From Pseudomonas orientalis (GTDB taxonomy: Bacteria; Pseudomonadota; Gammaproteobacteria; Pseudomonadales; Pseudomonadaceae): DNA of 64,000 nt. A model generated the notes under the pieces. That model was not told where the DNA came from. It did not search any database and was given only the letters and a program-made list of their open reading frames with translations. The stretch lies in contig NZ_JYLM01000002.1 of NCBI RefSeq assembly GCF_001439815.1, positions 124,001 to 188,000 of the forward strand, in the 5' to 3' direction. Made by a program: the position numbers and the translations under genes. Each line of letters begins with the position of its first letter. Position 1 is the stretch's first letter. This document shows positions 9,032 to 21,800 of this stretch, piece by piece.

Positions 9032-9363
9032 TGTTGTAAAAACTCATTCAGCGCCTGGCGGGTCAGGTCGTTCAACGTCACTTTCTTGCGGTTCGCCGCC
9101 AAGGCCGCAGCCAGGTGCAGGTCATGGCCGACGCGTACGTTGAAGGAGCCCTTGCAAGGCTTTTCCGGCGTTTGCCCCAGGGAATGGCAGGTTGCGAGGT
9201 AATCGTCCACCGCCTCTCTGAAGGCCGCGTCCAACTCGGCGACGGTTTTGCCTTCGTAGCTCACCAGTGCCTTGATGAACAGGATTTTGCCGAACAGGCA
9301 ATTGTCTTCGAGGCTGGCTTCGATGGAGCCGATGTAGCCTTTATATTTCAGCTGATTGTTCAC
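9010..9363 (-). CDS. hicB: HicB-type antitoxin
   Basis: This 117-residue protein has an N-terminal HicB fold (KYKGYIGSIEASLEDNCLFGKI) and a C-terminal ribbon-helix-helix DNA-binding segment (FNVRVGHDLHLAAALAANRK). HicB antitoxins neutralise the HicA RNase and repress their own promoter. The start overlaps the hicA stop by four bases (ATGA), showing translational coupling. The end runs 22 bases into the convergent MFS gene. Confidence 0.88.
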   Translation of the reverse strand: MNNQLKYKGYIGSIEASLEDNCLFGKILFIKALVSYEGKTVAELDAAFREAVDDYLATCHSLGQTPEKPCKGSFNVRVGHDLHLAAALAANRKKVTLNDLTRQALNEFLQHHCPAIG

Positions 9364-9611
9364 TGAATCAGTTCTCCTGATTTCAATTGTTCGATGATCT
9401 GGCGCCGAATGTAGTGTTTCAGTTCGTTGCCGGGGTGAGGCTTGTGCAGGGTGATCAGTGCACTGGGGTCGCCGATATCGAATTTGACCCGGCTTCCAGC
9501 CCCTTCAATCTGTGTGTAGCCCAGTCGGCGTAACAGCGTTACGAGCTCGGACCAGGTGAAGGCCATGTGCTCATTGAGCAGTTTGGCGAGCAGCTTTTCA
9601 TTTTTGGACAC
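9360..9611 (-). CDS. hicA: HicA-type mRNA interferase toxin
   Basis: HicA toxins cleave mRNA through a double-stranded-RNA-binding-like fold. The 83-residue product has the family's WSELVTLLRRLGYTQIEGAGSR N-terminal half, then LHKPHPGNELKHYIRRQIIEQL, which holds the conserved HxPHPxxEL region. The catalytic-strand histidine usually following GS is replaced here (GSRVKF), as in a subset of the family. The toxin gene precedes the antitoxin gene, the normal hicAB order. Confidence 0.88.
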   Translation of the reverse strand: MSKNEKLLAKLLNEHMAFTWSELVTLLRRLGYTQIEGAGSRVKFDIGDPSALITLHKPHPGNELKHYIRRQIIEQLKSGELIQ

Positions 9612-9627
9612 GGCGTTCCCTGCGTGT

Positions 9628-9662
9628 AACTAAATGTAGTTGCAAAAAGTGGTGTGCGTCAA
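9628..9662 (-). promoter_or_regulatory. Probable hicAB promoter with overlapping inverted repeat
   Basis: On the minus strand, TTGACG (9662-9657) and TACATT (9638-9633) are separated by 18 bases and resemble a sigma-70 promoter 22 bases before hicA. The inverted repeat AACTA-N4-TAGTT (9628-9641) covers the -10 region and is a candidate HicB operator. Both are inferred from sequence alone. Confidence 0.45.
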
Positions 9663-9742
9663 TGCTAGCTCGGGTTGATGTGTCTTTCTTGAGATTGATG
9701 TAACCCTTGATGACACCTCGCCTGCTGCCCCCCATTCCTCGC

Positions 9743-9765
9743 TAATTTTTCCCTCTCCGGTTCGT
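9743..9765 (+). promoter_or_regulatory. Candidate PvdS (iron-starvation) promoter of pvdI
   Basis: TAAT (9743-9746), 16 bases, then CGT (9763-9765) is a one-base variant of the PvdS box TAAAT-N16-CGT. It lies 55 bases before the pvdI ATG. The other pvd promoters in this window have the perfect form, so this one may be weaker. Confidence 0.5.
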
Positions 9766-9820
9766 TTTATAGGGACGACGTGCCTTTGTGCTTCCTGCCT
9801 ATTGCTCCGGACTCCAACAA

Positions 9821-12800
9821 ATGAATGCTGAAGACTCCTTGAAACTTGCTCGCCGGTTTATCGGGTTGCCCCTGGAAAAACGCCACGTGTTCCTGCAGGC
9901 CCTGCAGAAAGAAGGTGTGGATTTTTCAAGGTTTCCGATTCCGGCGGGGGTGGAGGCAGAGGACCGCCAGGCGCTGTCCTACGCGCAGCAGCGCATGTGG
10001 TTTCTCTGGCAGTTGGATCCGGGCAGCGGCGCCTATAACCTGCCCGGCGCCGTACGCTTGAAGGGTGTGCTCAGCCTGGACGCGCTGGACCACGCGTTCG
10101 CCAGTCTGGTGGCGCGTCACGAAACCCTGCGCACGGTGTTTCAGCGTCAGGCCGATGAGCGTTTGGCCCAGGTTGCGGTAGACCCTGCTGTGGCGGTCGA
10201 ACAACTGGATCTCAGCGCCTTGGCGCCGGCTGCACGTGAGCAGGCGGTCAACGAGGCCGCCACCCGGCAATCCCTGCTGCCGTTCGACCTGGAACACGGC
10301 CCGCTGCTGCGCGTGCAACTGCTCAAGCTCGATGCGCACGAGCACGTGTTGCTGCTGACCTTGCACCACATCGTCTCCGACGGTTGGTCGATGAATGTGT
10401 TGATTGACGAGTTCATCCGTTTCTATGACGCCCACGAGCGCAACGCGGCGCCGCAACTGCCTGCGCTGGCGATCCAGTACAGCGACTATGCCCTCTGGCA
10501 GCGCCGCTGGCTGGAAGCCGGCGAACAGGCGCGCCAGCTGGAGTACTGGCAGGCGCGCCTGGGCGATGAACATCCGGTGCTGGAGCTGCCGACCGACCGC
10601 CCACGTCCGGCCATGCCCAGCTACCAGGGTACACGCCACACCTTCGAGGTCGACCCGGCGCTGGCCACGCAACTGCGCACGTGCGCGCAAAAGCACAACG
10701 TCACCTTGTTCATGCTGCTGCTCGGCGCCTTCAATGTGTTGTTGCACCGGTACACGGGGCAGGGCGATATCCGTGTCGGTGTGCCCATCGCCAACCGCAA
10801 CCGCACGGAAGTCGAAGGGCTGATCGGCTTCTTCGTCAACACCCAGGTGCTGCGCACCGAACTGACCGGGCAAACCCGTGTGGCCGAACTGCTGCAAGGC
10901 ATCAAGGAACACGCCCTGGGTGCCCAGGCCCATCAGGAGTTGCCCTTCGAACGCCTGGTCGAGGCCTTGAACGTCGAGCGCAGCCTGAGCCATACGCCGC
11001 TGTTCCAGGTGATGTACAACCATCAACCGGTGGTGGCGGACATCGCCTCCGTCAGTACTGCCTCCGGCCTAGAACTGGCCTTGGTGGAATGGCAAGGCCG
11101 TACCACGCAGTTCGACCTTACCCTCGATACCTATGAAAAGTCAGGCACCTTGCATGCCGCGCTCACTTACGCCAACGATCTGTTCGATGCGCCTTCCATC
11201 CAGCGCATGGCCCGACATTGGATCAGCCTGTTGCAGGCAATGGTGGCCGACGGCGAACAGCGCATCGGTGAATTGCCGATGCTGGACGCTGACGAGCAGC
11301 AGCTGGTCAAGGCCTGGAACCAGACCGCCGCGGCGTACCCGACCGAGCGTGCGATCCATCATCTGATTGAAGGCCAGGCGCAACGTACGCCGGATGCGCC
11401 AGCGCTTGCATTCGGTGAGCTTACCCTGACCTATGCCCAGCTTGACGCGCGCGCCAACCAGTTGGCCCATGCATTGCGCGAGCGAGGCGTCGGCCCGGAC
11501 GTGCTGGTGGGGATCTGTGTCGAGCGCTCCATCGACATGATCGTGGGCCTGTTGGCCATCCTCAAGGCGGGCGGCGCCTACGTCCCGCTGGACCCGGAAT
11601 ACCCTGGGGAGCGCCTGGCCTACATGATCGAAGACAGCGGCATCGAGCTGCTGCTCAGCCAGCAGCATTTGCTGGCGCGACTGCCGACCGCAGGCCTCCA
11701 GGTGATTGCCCTGGATCAGCCGGACAACTGGCTCGACGCCTACAGCACCGAGTCCCCGAACGTCACCCTCCACGGGCTGAACCTGGCGTACGTGATCTAC
11801 ACCTCCGGCTCTACCGGCAAGCCCAAGGGCGCCGGTAACAGCCATCGCGCGCTGGTCAATCGTCTGTGCTGGATGCAGCAGGCCTACGCACTCGATGCCG
11901 GCGACGCAGTGCTGCAGAAAACGCCATTCAGCTTCGACGTTTCCGTCTGGGAATTCTTCTGGCCGCTGATGAACGGCGCGCGCCTGGTGGTCGCCGCGCC
12001 GGGCGAGCACCGTGAGCCGGCACGCTTGATCGAGACCATCAAGCGGCACGCCATTACCACCGTGCATTTCGTGCCGTCCATGTTGCAGGCGTTCATTTAT
12101 GAGCCAGGCGTAGGCGCCTGCGCCAGCCTCAAGCGCATTGTCTGCAGCGGCGAAGCCTTGCCGTTGGACGCCCAGCGCCAGGTGTTCGCCAAGCTGGCGA
12201 ATACGGCCTTGTACAACCTCTACGGCCCGACCGAAGCCGCCATCGACGTGACCCACTGGACCTGCATCGACGAAGGCGCCGACAGCGTGCCCATTGGCCG
12301 GCCGATCGCCAACCTCGGCACCTACGTGCTCGATGCCCAGCTCAACCCGGTGCCGGCCGGTGTCTCGGGTGAGCTGTACCTGGGCGGCACTGGACTGGCG
12401 CGCAGTTACCACCGGCGCCCGGCGCTGACCGCCGAGCGCTTTGTGCCGAGCCCGTTCGTGGCCGGCGAGCGCTTGTACCGAACCGGCGACCGTGTGCGTC
12501 AGCGCGCCGATGGGGTGATTGAATACCTTGGCCGCCTCGACCACCAGGTCAAGCTGCGCGGCTTGCGCATCGAACTGGGCGAGATCGAAACGCGCCTGAT
12601 GCAGCACCCGCAGATACGCGAAGCAGTGGTCGTGGTGCACGGCGGCAAGCAACTGGTGGCTTATCTGGTCCTTGAAAGCGACGCCCCCGACGACCTCAAG
12701 GCCTGGCTGCTCGGCAGCCTGCCGGAATACATGGTACCGACCCACTTCATCACGCTGGCCAAGCTGCCGGTGACCGCCAACGGCAAGCTCGACCGCAAGG

Positions 12801-15800
12801 CACTGCCAGTGCCGGACGCTGCGCCGCAACAGGCCTTCGCCGCTCCGGAAAACGCCCTGCAACAAGCCTTGGCCGCGATCTGGAGCGACGTGTTAGGCAT
12901 CGAGGCCGTGGGCCTGGACGATAACTTTTTCGAGCTGGGCGGCGATTCGATCATTTCCATCCAGGTGGTCAGCCGTGCGCGCCAGGCCGGCATCCGCCTC
13001 AGTCCGCGCGACCTGTTCCAGTACCAGAGCGTGCGCGGTCTGGCGCTGGTGGCGCGTGTCGACGAACTGAATGCGATCGATCAAGGCCCGGTCAGCGGTG
13101 AGGTCATCCTGACGCCGGTGCAGCAGGACTTTTTTGCCCAGGCGATCCCCGCGCGTCATCACTGGAACCAGTCATTGCTGTTGACCCCGCGTGAAACCCT
13201 GGAGCCCGCCCGGCTCGACGCGGCGGTGGTGCAATTGATCCAGCATCACGATGCCCTGCGCCTGCGCTTCGTGGCGCAGGCCGAAGGTTGGCAACAGCAC
13301 CACGCCGACCCGGCGAGCGCATCGGTGGTGTGGCAGGCGCGTGCCGGCAGCGAGGCCGAACTGGCCGCGCTGTGCGATGAGGCCCAGCGCAGCCTGGATC
13401 TGGAGCAAGGCCCGCTGCTGCGCGCCGCCCTGGTCGACATGGCCGACGGTACCCAGCGCTTGCTGCTGGTGGTGCATCATCTGGTGGTGGACGGGGTGTC
13501 CTGGCGCATTCTGCTGGAAGACCTGCAACAGGCTTATCGCGAACAGAAGTTGCCGGCCAAGACCAGCGCCTATCAGCGCTGGGCGCAGCAGTTGCAAGAC
13601 CATGCGCAGGCCCTCGATCACCAGCTGTCGTACTGGCAGGCACAATCCATCGATGCCGAGTTGCCGTGCGATCACCCCGAGGGTGGCCTGCAAAATCGCC
13701 TGGGCGCCAAGCTTGAAACGCGCCTTGATGCCGAGCACACACGCCAATTGCTGCAAGAGGCGCCGGCAGCCTATCGCACCCAGGTCAATGACCTGTTGCT
13801 GACCGCCCTGGCGCGGGTGGTCAGCCGTTGGAGCGCTCAACCCGCCGCGCTGATCCAGCTGGAGGGTCATGGCCGCGAAGACCTGTTCGATGGCATCGAC
13901 CTGACCCGCACCGTCGGCTGGTTCACCAGCCTGTTCCCATTGCGCCTGCAAGCGGATGGCGAGCTGTCCGGTGCGATCAAGGCGGTCAAGGAGCAACTGC
14001 GCGCCGTCCCCGAAAAGGGATTGGGCTATGGCCTGCTGCGCTACCTTGGAGCGCCACAAGCCCGCGAGTCCCTGGCCGGGCTGGCCGCGCCACGCATTAC
14101 CTTCAACTACCTGGGCCAGTTCGACCGTCAGTTCGATGAGTCGGCGCTGTTCGTACCGGCCGGCGAGGGCAGTGGACAGGCTCAGGACCCCGAGGCGCCG
14201 CTGGCCAACTGGCTGACGGTGGAAGGGCAGGTGTATGGCGGTGAGTTGGCCTTGCAGTGGGGCTTCAGTCGCGAGATGTTCGACACCTCGACCATCCAGC
14301 ACCTGGCGGATGAATACGCCGCTGAACTCAAGGCCCTGATCGAGCATTGCTGTGCCACACCGGCCGGGCAAGTCACGCCGTCGGATTTCCCCCTGGCGCG
14401 CGTCACCCAGGCGCAACTGGATGCATTGCCGCTGGCCGGGCCGGCCATCGCGGACCTTTACCCCTTGTCGCCGATGCAGCAGGGCATGCTGTTCCATACG
14501 CTGTTGGAGCCCGAAGCCCAGGCCTATATCAACCAGTTGCGCCTGGACATCGACGGCCTCGATCTGCTCGCGTTCGGCCGCGCCTGGCAGGCCGCGCTGG
14601 ACCGTCACGACATCCTGCGCAGCAGCTTCCATTGGCAGGGCCTGGACAGCGCGCATCAAGTGATCCAGCGCCAGGTCGACCTGCAACTGCAAGTGATTGA
14701 AGACCCGCGTGCCGATTTTGATGCCCTGGCCAGCGCCGAGCGTGAACGCGGCTTCGAACTCAATGCCGCGCCGCTGTTTCGCCTGATGCTGGTGCGCGGC
14801 GCTGGGACCACCTGGCAGCTGGTTTTCACCAGCCACCACATTCTCATGGATGGCTGGAGCAACGCCCAGTTGCTCGGCGAAGTGCTTGCCCATTATGCGG
14901 GCCAGGCCGTGCCCGCACCGCTCGGGCAATTTCGCGATTACCTGGGCTGGCTGCAACAGCAAGGCAGCGGCGAAGCATTCTGGAAAGCCGAGCTGGCACC
15001 ATTGCAGGCGCCGACCCTGCTGGCCCAGGCGCTGCGCGCGCCGGTTGGCGGTGCGGGGACTGCAGAGCATCACGTCGTGCTGGGCAGTGACTTCACCCAC
15101 ACCCTCGGTGAGTTCGCCCGCCAGCACAAGGTCACCCTCAACACCCTGTTGCAGGGCGCCTGGAGCCTGCTGCTGCAGCGCTACACCGGGCAGGCGTGCG
15201 TGGCCTTCGGCGCCACCGTGGCCGGGCGTTCCGCGCCGCTGCCGGGGATCGAGCAGCAGTTGGGCCTGTTCATCAATACCTTGCCGATCATCAGCGCCGC
15301 TTCGCCGGCGCAATCGGCCGTCAGTTGGCTCAGCGAGTTGCAGGCGCTGAACATCAACCTGCGCGATCACGAGCATGTGCCGCTCTACGACATCCAGAGC
15401 TGGGCCGGCCAGCAAGGCGCCGCGCTGTTCGATACGCTGCTGGTGTTTGAAAACTTCCCGGTGGCCGAAGCCCTGAAACAAGGCGCGCCGGCCGGCCTGA
15501 CCTTCGGGCCGATGCATAACCATGAGCGCACCCATTACCCGCTGACCCTGGGCATTGAACTGGGTACCAGCCTGCGCCTGGAGTTCAGCTACGACCGCAC
15601 ACAGTTCAGCCAGTCTCAGGTCACGCGGCTGGGCGACAACCTGCACCATCTGCTGGAACAACTGTTGGCAGACGCCCGCATCCCTCTGGGCAATCTGCGC
15701 CTGCTCGACGCCATCGCGCAGCGCGACGTGCTTGCCCTCAGCCAGTTGCCGGCGACCGCCCGAGGTCATCAACACGCCCATGAGCGCATCGCGGCCCAGG

Positions 15801-18800
15801 CCCAGGCCACACCGGACGCGCTGGCGGTGCAGGCCGGCAGCCAACGCTTGAGCTACGCCCAACTCAACGCTCGGGCCAACCGCCTGGCCCATCGCCTGCT
15901 GGCACTGGGCGTCGGCCCCGGCCAGCGCGTGGGCCTGGCGTCGCGGCGCGGTCCGCAACTGATCGTCAGCCTGCTGGCGGTACTCAAGAGCGGCGCGGCC
16001 TATGTGCCGCTGGACCCGAAATACCCGGCCGAGCGCCTGGCCTACATGCTCGCGGACAGTCGCCTGGACCTGCTGCTCAGCGAAACCGGCTTGCTGACCG
16101 ATGTGCCGTTGCCGGCCGGGCTGACACGAATCGGGTTCAGCGCCACGGGGGACGAGCTGGCCACCTGGCCGGCAACCAATCCGGCCAATCACGCGGCGGC
16201 GGCGGACCTGGCCTACGTGATCTACACCTCCGGTTCCACCGGCCAGCCCAAAGGCGTGGCCATCGACCATGCCGCCCTCGGCCAGTTCTGCGACAGCGCC
16301 GTGGTGTACAGCCAACTGAGCGCGCAGGACCGCGTGCTGCAGTTCGCGACCTTCAGCTTCGACGGCTTTGTCGAGCAGTGCTACCCGCCGCTGTGCGTGG
16401 GTGCGGCGCTGATCATGCGTGGCGATGACCTGTGGGACGCCGGGCAACTGGCGCGGGAAATCGTTGCACAGGGCGTGACCCTGGCCGACTTGCCCGCCGC
16501 CTACTGGTACCTGCTGGCCAAGGAATGCGCCCTGGACCGCCGCGCCCTGGGCCAGCTGCGCCAGGTGCATGTGGGCGGTGAAGCGATGTCCGTAGAAGGC
16601 CTGCGCGCCTGGCATGCTGCCGGGCTGGGCGGTGTGCGGCTGGTCAACACGTATGGGCCGACCGAGGCGACGGTGGTGTCCAGCGTGCATGCGTGCCAAC
16701 TGGAGGATGCCGGCGACGCGTTCGGTGTGCCGATCGGGCGCGCGATTGAAGGGCGCTCGCTTTATGTGCTCGACAGCGGTTTCGAACTGCTGGCGACCGA
16801 TGGCGTGGGTGAGTTGTGCATCGGCGCCGAGGCCGGTCTGGCCCAGGGCTATTTCGACCGTCCGGCGCTGACCGCCGAGCGCTTCCTGCCCGACCCGTTT
16901 TCCGCATTACCCGGCGCGCGACTCTACCGCAGTGGCGACCTGGCCCGTCACAACGAGGCGGGTGCGCTGGAGTACGTCGGGCGCATCGACCATCAGGTGA
17001 AGATTCGCGGCTTGCGTATCGAGATGGGCGAAATCGAGGCCGGCCTGCAAGCCTTGCCCCAGGTGCGTGAAGCAGCCGTATTGGCGCTGCCGAGCGCCAC
17101 CGGTACGCAATTGGTGGCGTACGTGGTGCCCGCCGAGGGCATCGCCTTGGACAGCCAGGCACTGGCGGCCCGTTTGCGTCAGTCGCTGCCGGACTACATG
17201 GTGCCTGGGCAGTGGGTGGTGCTCGATGCCTTGCCACTGAACAACAGCGGTAAGCTCGACCGCCGCGCATTGCCGGCGCCGGACCTTAACTTGCACGCCC
17301 AGGCTTACGTGGCGCCCCGAACCCCGCTGCAGATCCAGTTGGCGGCGATCTGGCAGGCGGTGTTGCAGGTTGAGCAGGTCGGCCTGGAGGATCATTTCTT
17401 CGAGCGCGGCGGCCACTCGTTGCTGGCCACCCAGGTGATCTCCCGGGTGCGGCATGCGCTCAACCTGGAAGTGCCGTTGCGCGCACTGTTCGAACAGCCG
17501 ACCCTGCACGCGTTTGCCGCCGCCTGCGCGGCATTGCAAGTGAGCACGGCGCAGCCCTTGATGGCGCTTGAACGCGACCAGCCGCTGGCGTTGTCCTTCG
17601 CCCAGGAACGCCAATGGTTCCTCTGGCAACTGGACCCCGCCAGCGCGGCCTATCACGTTCCAACGGCCCTGCACCTGCGCGGCCGGCTGGACATCGCCGC
17701 GCTGGAGCACGCGTTCCAGGCCCTGGTACAACGTCATGAGCCGCTGCGCACCACCTTTGTCGAGCAGGGCGAGCAGACCCTGCAGGTTATCCAGCCAGCC
17801 CTGGCAGTGACCATCGAGCGCCAGCGCGTCGAGGTGACGGCGATCGAACAGGCGGTGGCCGAGGAAGTCCGGCGTCCCTTCGACCTGCGCAGTGGCCCGC
17901 TGATGCGGGTCAAATTGCTGGAAGTGGCGACGCAACACCATGTGCTGGTGATGACCCAGCATCACATCATCTCCGACGGTTGGTCGATGCAGGTGATGGT
18001 CGATGAGCTGGTGGCACTCTACCAGGGCGACGGCGCATTGCCGGCGTTGCCAATCCAGTACGCCGACTATGCCCAATGGCAGCGGGACTGGATGGCGGCC
18101 GGGGAAAAACAGCGCCAGCTCGCTTACTGGTGCGCGCGCCTGGGCAGTGAGCACCCGGTGCTGGCGTTGCCACTGGACCATCCGCGCCCGGCGGTGCAAA
18201 GCCATCGGGGCGCGCGTCGGCAGATCCAGCTGGACAGCGCGCTGGTGGCCGAACTCAAGGCGTTGGCCCAGCGTCAGGACGTGACCTTGTTCATGTTGCT
18301 GCTGGCCTCGTTCCAGACCGTGCTGCATCGCTACAGCGGACAGTCCGAAATCCGTGTCGGCGTGCCGATCGCCAACCGCACGCGCCTGGAAACCGAACGG
18401 CTGGTGGGTTTTTTCGTCAACACTCAGGTACTGCAGGCCGAACTGCAGGGGCAAATGCCTTTCGCGCAGTTACTGGCCCAGGTCAAGCAGCGCGCCCTCG
18501 AGGCCCAGGCGCATCAGGACCTGCCGTTCGAACAACTGGTGGAAGCCTTGCAGCCCGAACGCAGCCTCAGCCATAACCCGCTGTTCCAGGTGATGTTCAA
18601 CCATCAGGACAGCCTGCGCGCCGGCCCCGTGCACTTGCCGGGCCTGGCATTGCAGGCGCTGGACTGGGCCGCTCACACCACCCAGTTCGACCTCAACCTG
18701 GAAACCGAAGAATCCGCCGATGGCCTGTGGGCGTCGCTGACCTACGCCACCGACCTGTTCGAGCCGGCGACCGTGGAACGCCTGGCCGGGCATTGGCATA

Positions 18801-21800
18801 ACCTGCTGCGCGCCGTGGTGCGCGATGAATCACAGGCGCTCGACGAACTGGCGATGCTCAGCGCGCCGCAATGGCAGCAAATGGTTGCAGACTGGAACCA
18901 CACGCCCGCCGACTACCCACATGAGCACTGCGTGCACCAGGTGTTCGAGGCGCAAGCGCTCGCCCGGCCGGATGCCGTTGCACTGCGCTTCAATGACGAC
19001 AGCCTGAGCTACGCCGAACTCAACCGCCGGGCCAATCGCCTGGCGCACCGTTTGATCGCGGCGGGCGTCGGGCCCGACGTGCTGGTGGCTGTGCATGTGG
19101 AGCGCTCCCTGGACATGGTGGTCGGCCTGTTGGCGACCCTCAAGGCCGGCGGCGCCTACGTGCCGCTCGACCCGCAGTTTCCGGCGGAGCGCCTGGCGTT
19201 CATGCTCGAAGACAGCGATGCCAGGGTGCTGCTGACCCAGGCGCATTTGCGCGGTCGTCTCGTACAGCCCCAGCACCTGCAGGTGCTGCTGACCGACGAC
19301 GGCGACGGTGACGCACACAATCCTCAGGTGCACGTCACGCCGCAACACCTGGCCTACGTCATCTACACCTCCGGCTCCACCGGCACGCCCAAAGGCGTGA
19401 TGGTGCGGCACCAGGCGTTGTGCAGCTTTACCTGCGGCATGGCCGATACCTTGTCCATTGGCGGCGATGCACGCCTGTTGTCGTTGACCACGTTCTCATT
19501 CGACATCTTCGCCCTGGAGCTCTACGTGCCGCTGAGTGTCGGTGCGACGGTGCTGCTGAGCGAACAGGCCATGGCCCTTGACCCGGAAGCCATCCTCGAC
19601 CTGGCTCACAACCAGGTGGCCAGTGTGCTGCAGGCCACGCCGTCGACCTGGCGCATGCTGCTCGACAGCCCGCGTGCGCAGCTGCTGCTCGGTATCCAGT
19701 GCCTGTGCGGCGGCGAAGCGCTGCCGGCCGACCTGGCCCGGCGCCTGCTCGATCTGCAAGGCCCGGTGTGGAATCTCTACGGGCCCACGGAAACCACCAT
19801 CTGGTCGGCGGCCCATCGTCTGCACGAGGCCCAGCCTTTTGTCGGGCGGCCCATCGCCAATACCTCGCTGTTCATCCTCAATGCCGGGCTCACCCCAAGC
19901 CCGCAAGGCGCGGCCGGTGAACTGCTGATCGGCGGGGTCGGCCTGGCGCGCGGTTATCATGCGCGGCCGGCGCTCACCGCCGAGCGTTTTGTACCGGACC
20001 CGTTTGGCGCGCCGGGCGCACGCCTGTACCGCACCGGCGACCTGGCGCGTTACCGCGAGGATGGCGTGGTCGAGTACATCGGCCGCGTCGACCATCAGGT
20101 CAAGGTGCGCGGCTTCCGGATCGAGCTGGGTGAAATCGAAGCCTGCCTGCGTGAGTACCCGGGCGTGCGTGAGGCGGTGGTGCTGGCAGACAACGACCGC
20201 TTGATCGCCTACCTGGTGACGACCTCTGCGGTGGATTCACAGGCCTGCAAAGCCGCGCTGCGCGAACAACTGCCGGACTACATGGTGCCGGCGCACTTGC
20301 TGGTCCTCGACCGTCTGCCGCTGACTCCCAACGGCAAGCTTGACCGCAAGGCCTTGCCCAAGCTTGATGCAGGTCAATTGCACAAGGGTCACCTGGCGCC
20401 CGTCACCGCCCGCGAACAACAGGTCGCGGCGATCTGGGCCGAGGTGCTGGAGGTGCCGCAGGTCGGCCTCGACGATCACTTCTTCGAGCTGGGCGGGCAT
20501 TCCCTGCTGGCCACTCGGGTGGTGTCGCGGGTGCGTCAGGCATTGGCGCTGGAAGTCGCGCTCAAGACCCTGTTCGAGCAGCCCCTGCTGGGTGATTTCG
20601 TGCGCGCGCTGGGCGAGGAGGGCAGCACCGCACCGGCGCTGCTCAAGGCCGACCGCACGCACCCCTTGCCGTTGTCCTATGCCCAGGAGCGCCAATGGTT
20701 CCTGTGGCAACTGGACCCGCAGAGCGCCGCTTACCACATCCCCAGTGCCTTGCGTTTGCACGGCCCATTGAATGAGGCCGCACTGCAGCGCAGTTTCGAC
20801 AGCTTGCTGGCCCGCCATGAAAGCCTGCGCACCCATTTGCGCCAGGAGGTCACTGGCGCGGTGCAGGTCATTCAAGCGTTGGGCCGGATCGAGATCGAGC
20901 GGGGCGCCTGCGACTATGCCGACCTCAAGGCCACCGTCGCTGCCGAGGTCGCACGTCCTTTCGATCTACTGCGCGGGCCGCTGTTGCGGGTCACGTTGTT
21001 GCGCCTGGCCGAGGAGGACCATGTGCTGGTGCTGGTGCAGCACCACATCGTCTCCGATGGCTGGTCGATGCAAGTGATGGTCGAAGAGCTGGTGCAACTG
21101 TACGCCGCGTTCAGCCAGGGTCAAACCTCCGACCTGCCGGCCTTGCCGATCCAGTACGCCGACTATGCCGTATGGCAACGCAACTGGATGGAGGCCGGCG
21201 AGCAAACGCGTCAACTGGCCTACTGGCGTGAGCAGTTGGGCGGCGAGCAACCGGTGCTGGAGCTGCCGTTCGACTTCCCGCGCCCGGCGCTGCCAAGCCA
21301 TCGTGGTGCGCGCCTGGGCATCGAGTTGGCGCCAGGACTGCTGGAAGGCTTGCGCACACTTGCCCGCAATGCCGGTGTCACCTTGCCGATGGTGCTGTTG
21401 GCGTCCTACCAGGCGCTGTTGCATCGCTACAGTGGCCAGGAAGACGTACGCGTCGGCGTGCCGGTTGCCAACCGTAACCGCCTGGAAACCGAGGGCCTTA
21501 TTGGTTTCTTCGTCAACACCCAAGTGCTCAAGGCCGAGCTTCACGGGCAGATGAGCGTCGAGCAGCTGCTGCGCCAGGTGCGCCAGCGTTCCCTGGACGC
21601 CCAGGCCCATCAGGACCTGCCGTTCGAGCAACTGGTGCAAGCGCTGCACCCGGAGCGCAGCCTCAGCCTGAGCCCCTTGTTCCAGGTGCTGTTCAACCAC
21701 CGCGTGACGTCCGCCGAGCGTCAGTTGCAGCAGCTTGTCGACCTGCACATCGAAGTCCTGAACTGGGATGACGGCGTGGCCCAGTTCGACCTCGCGCTGG

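Noticed and set aside
9631..9659. TAAAT followed by CGT upstream of pvdI
   Set aside because: The spacer is 21 bases instead of 16. The TAAT-N16-CGT at 9743-9765 fits better, and this TAAAT lies in the hicAB inverted repeat.
9788..9820. GTG start for pvdI 11 codons upstream
   Set aside because: The family start MNAEDSLKLARRF at 9821 is conserved in type, and the upstream extension has no ribosome site.
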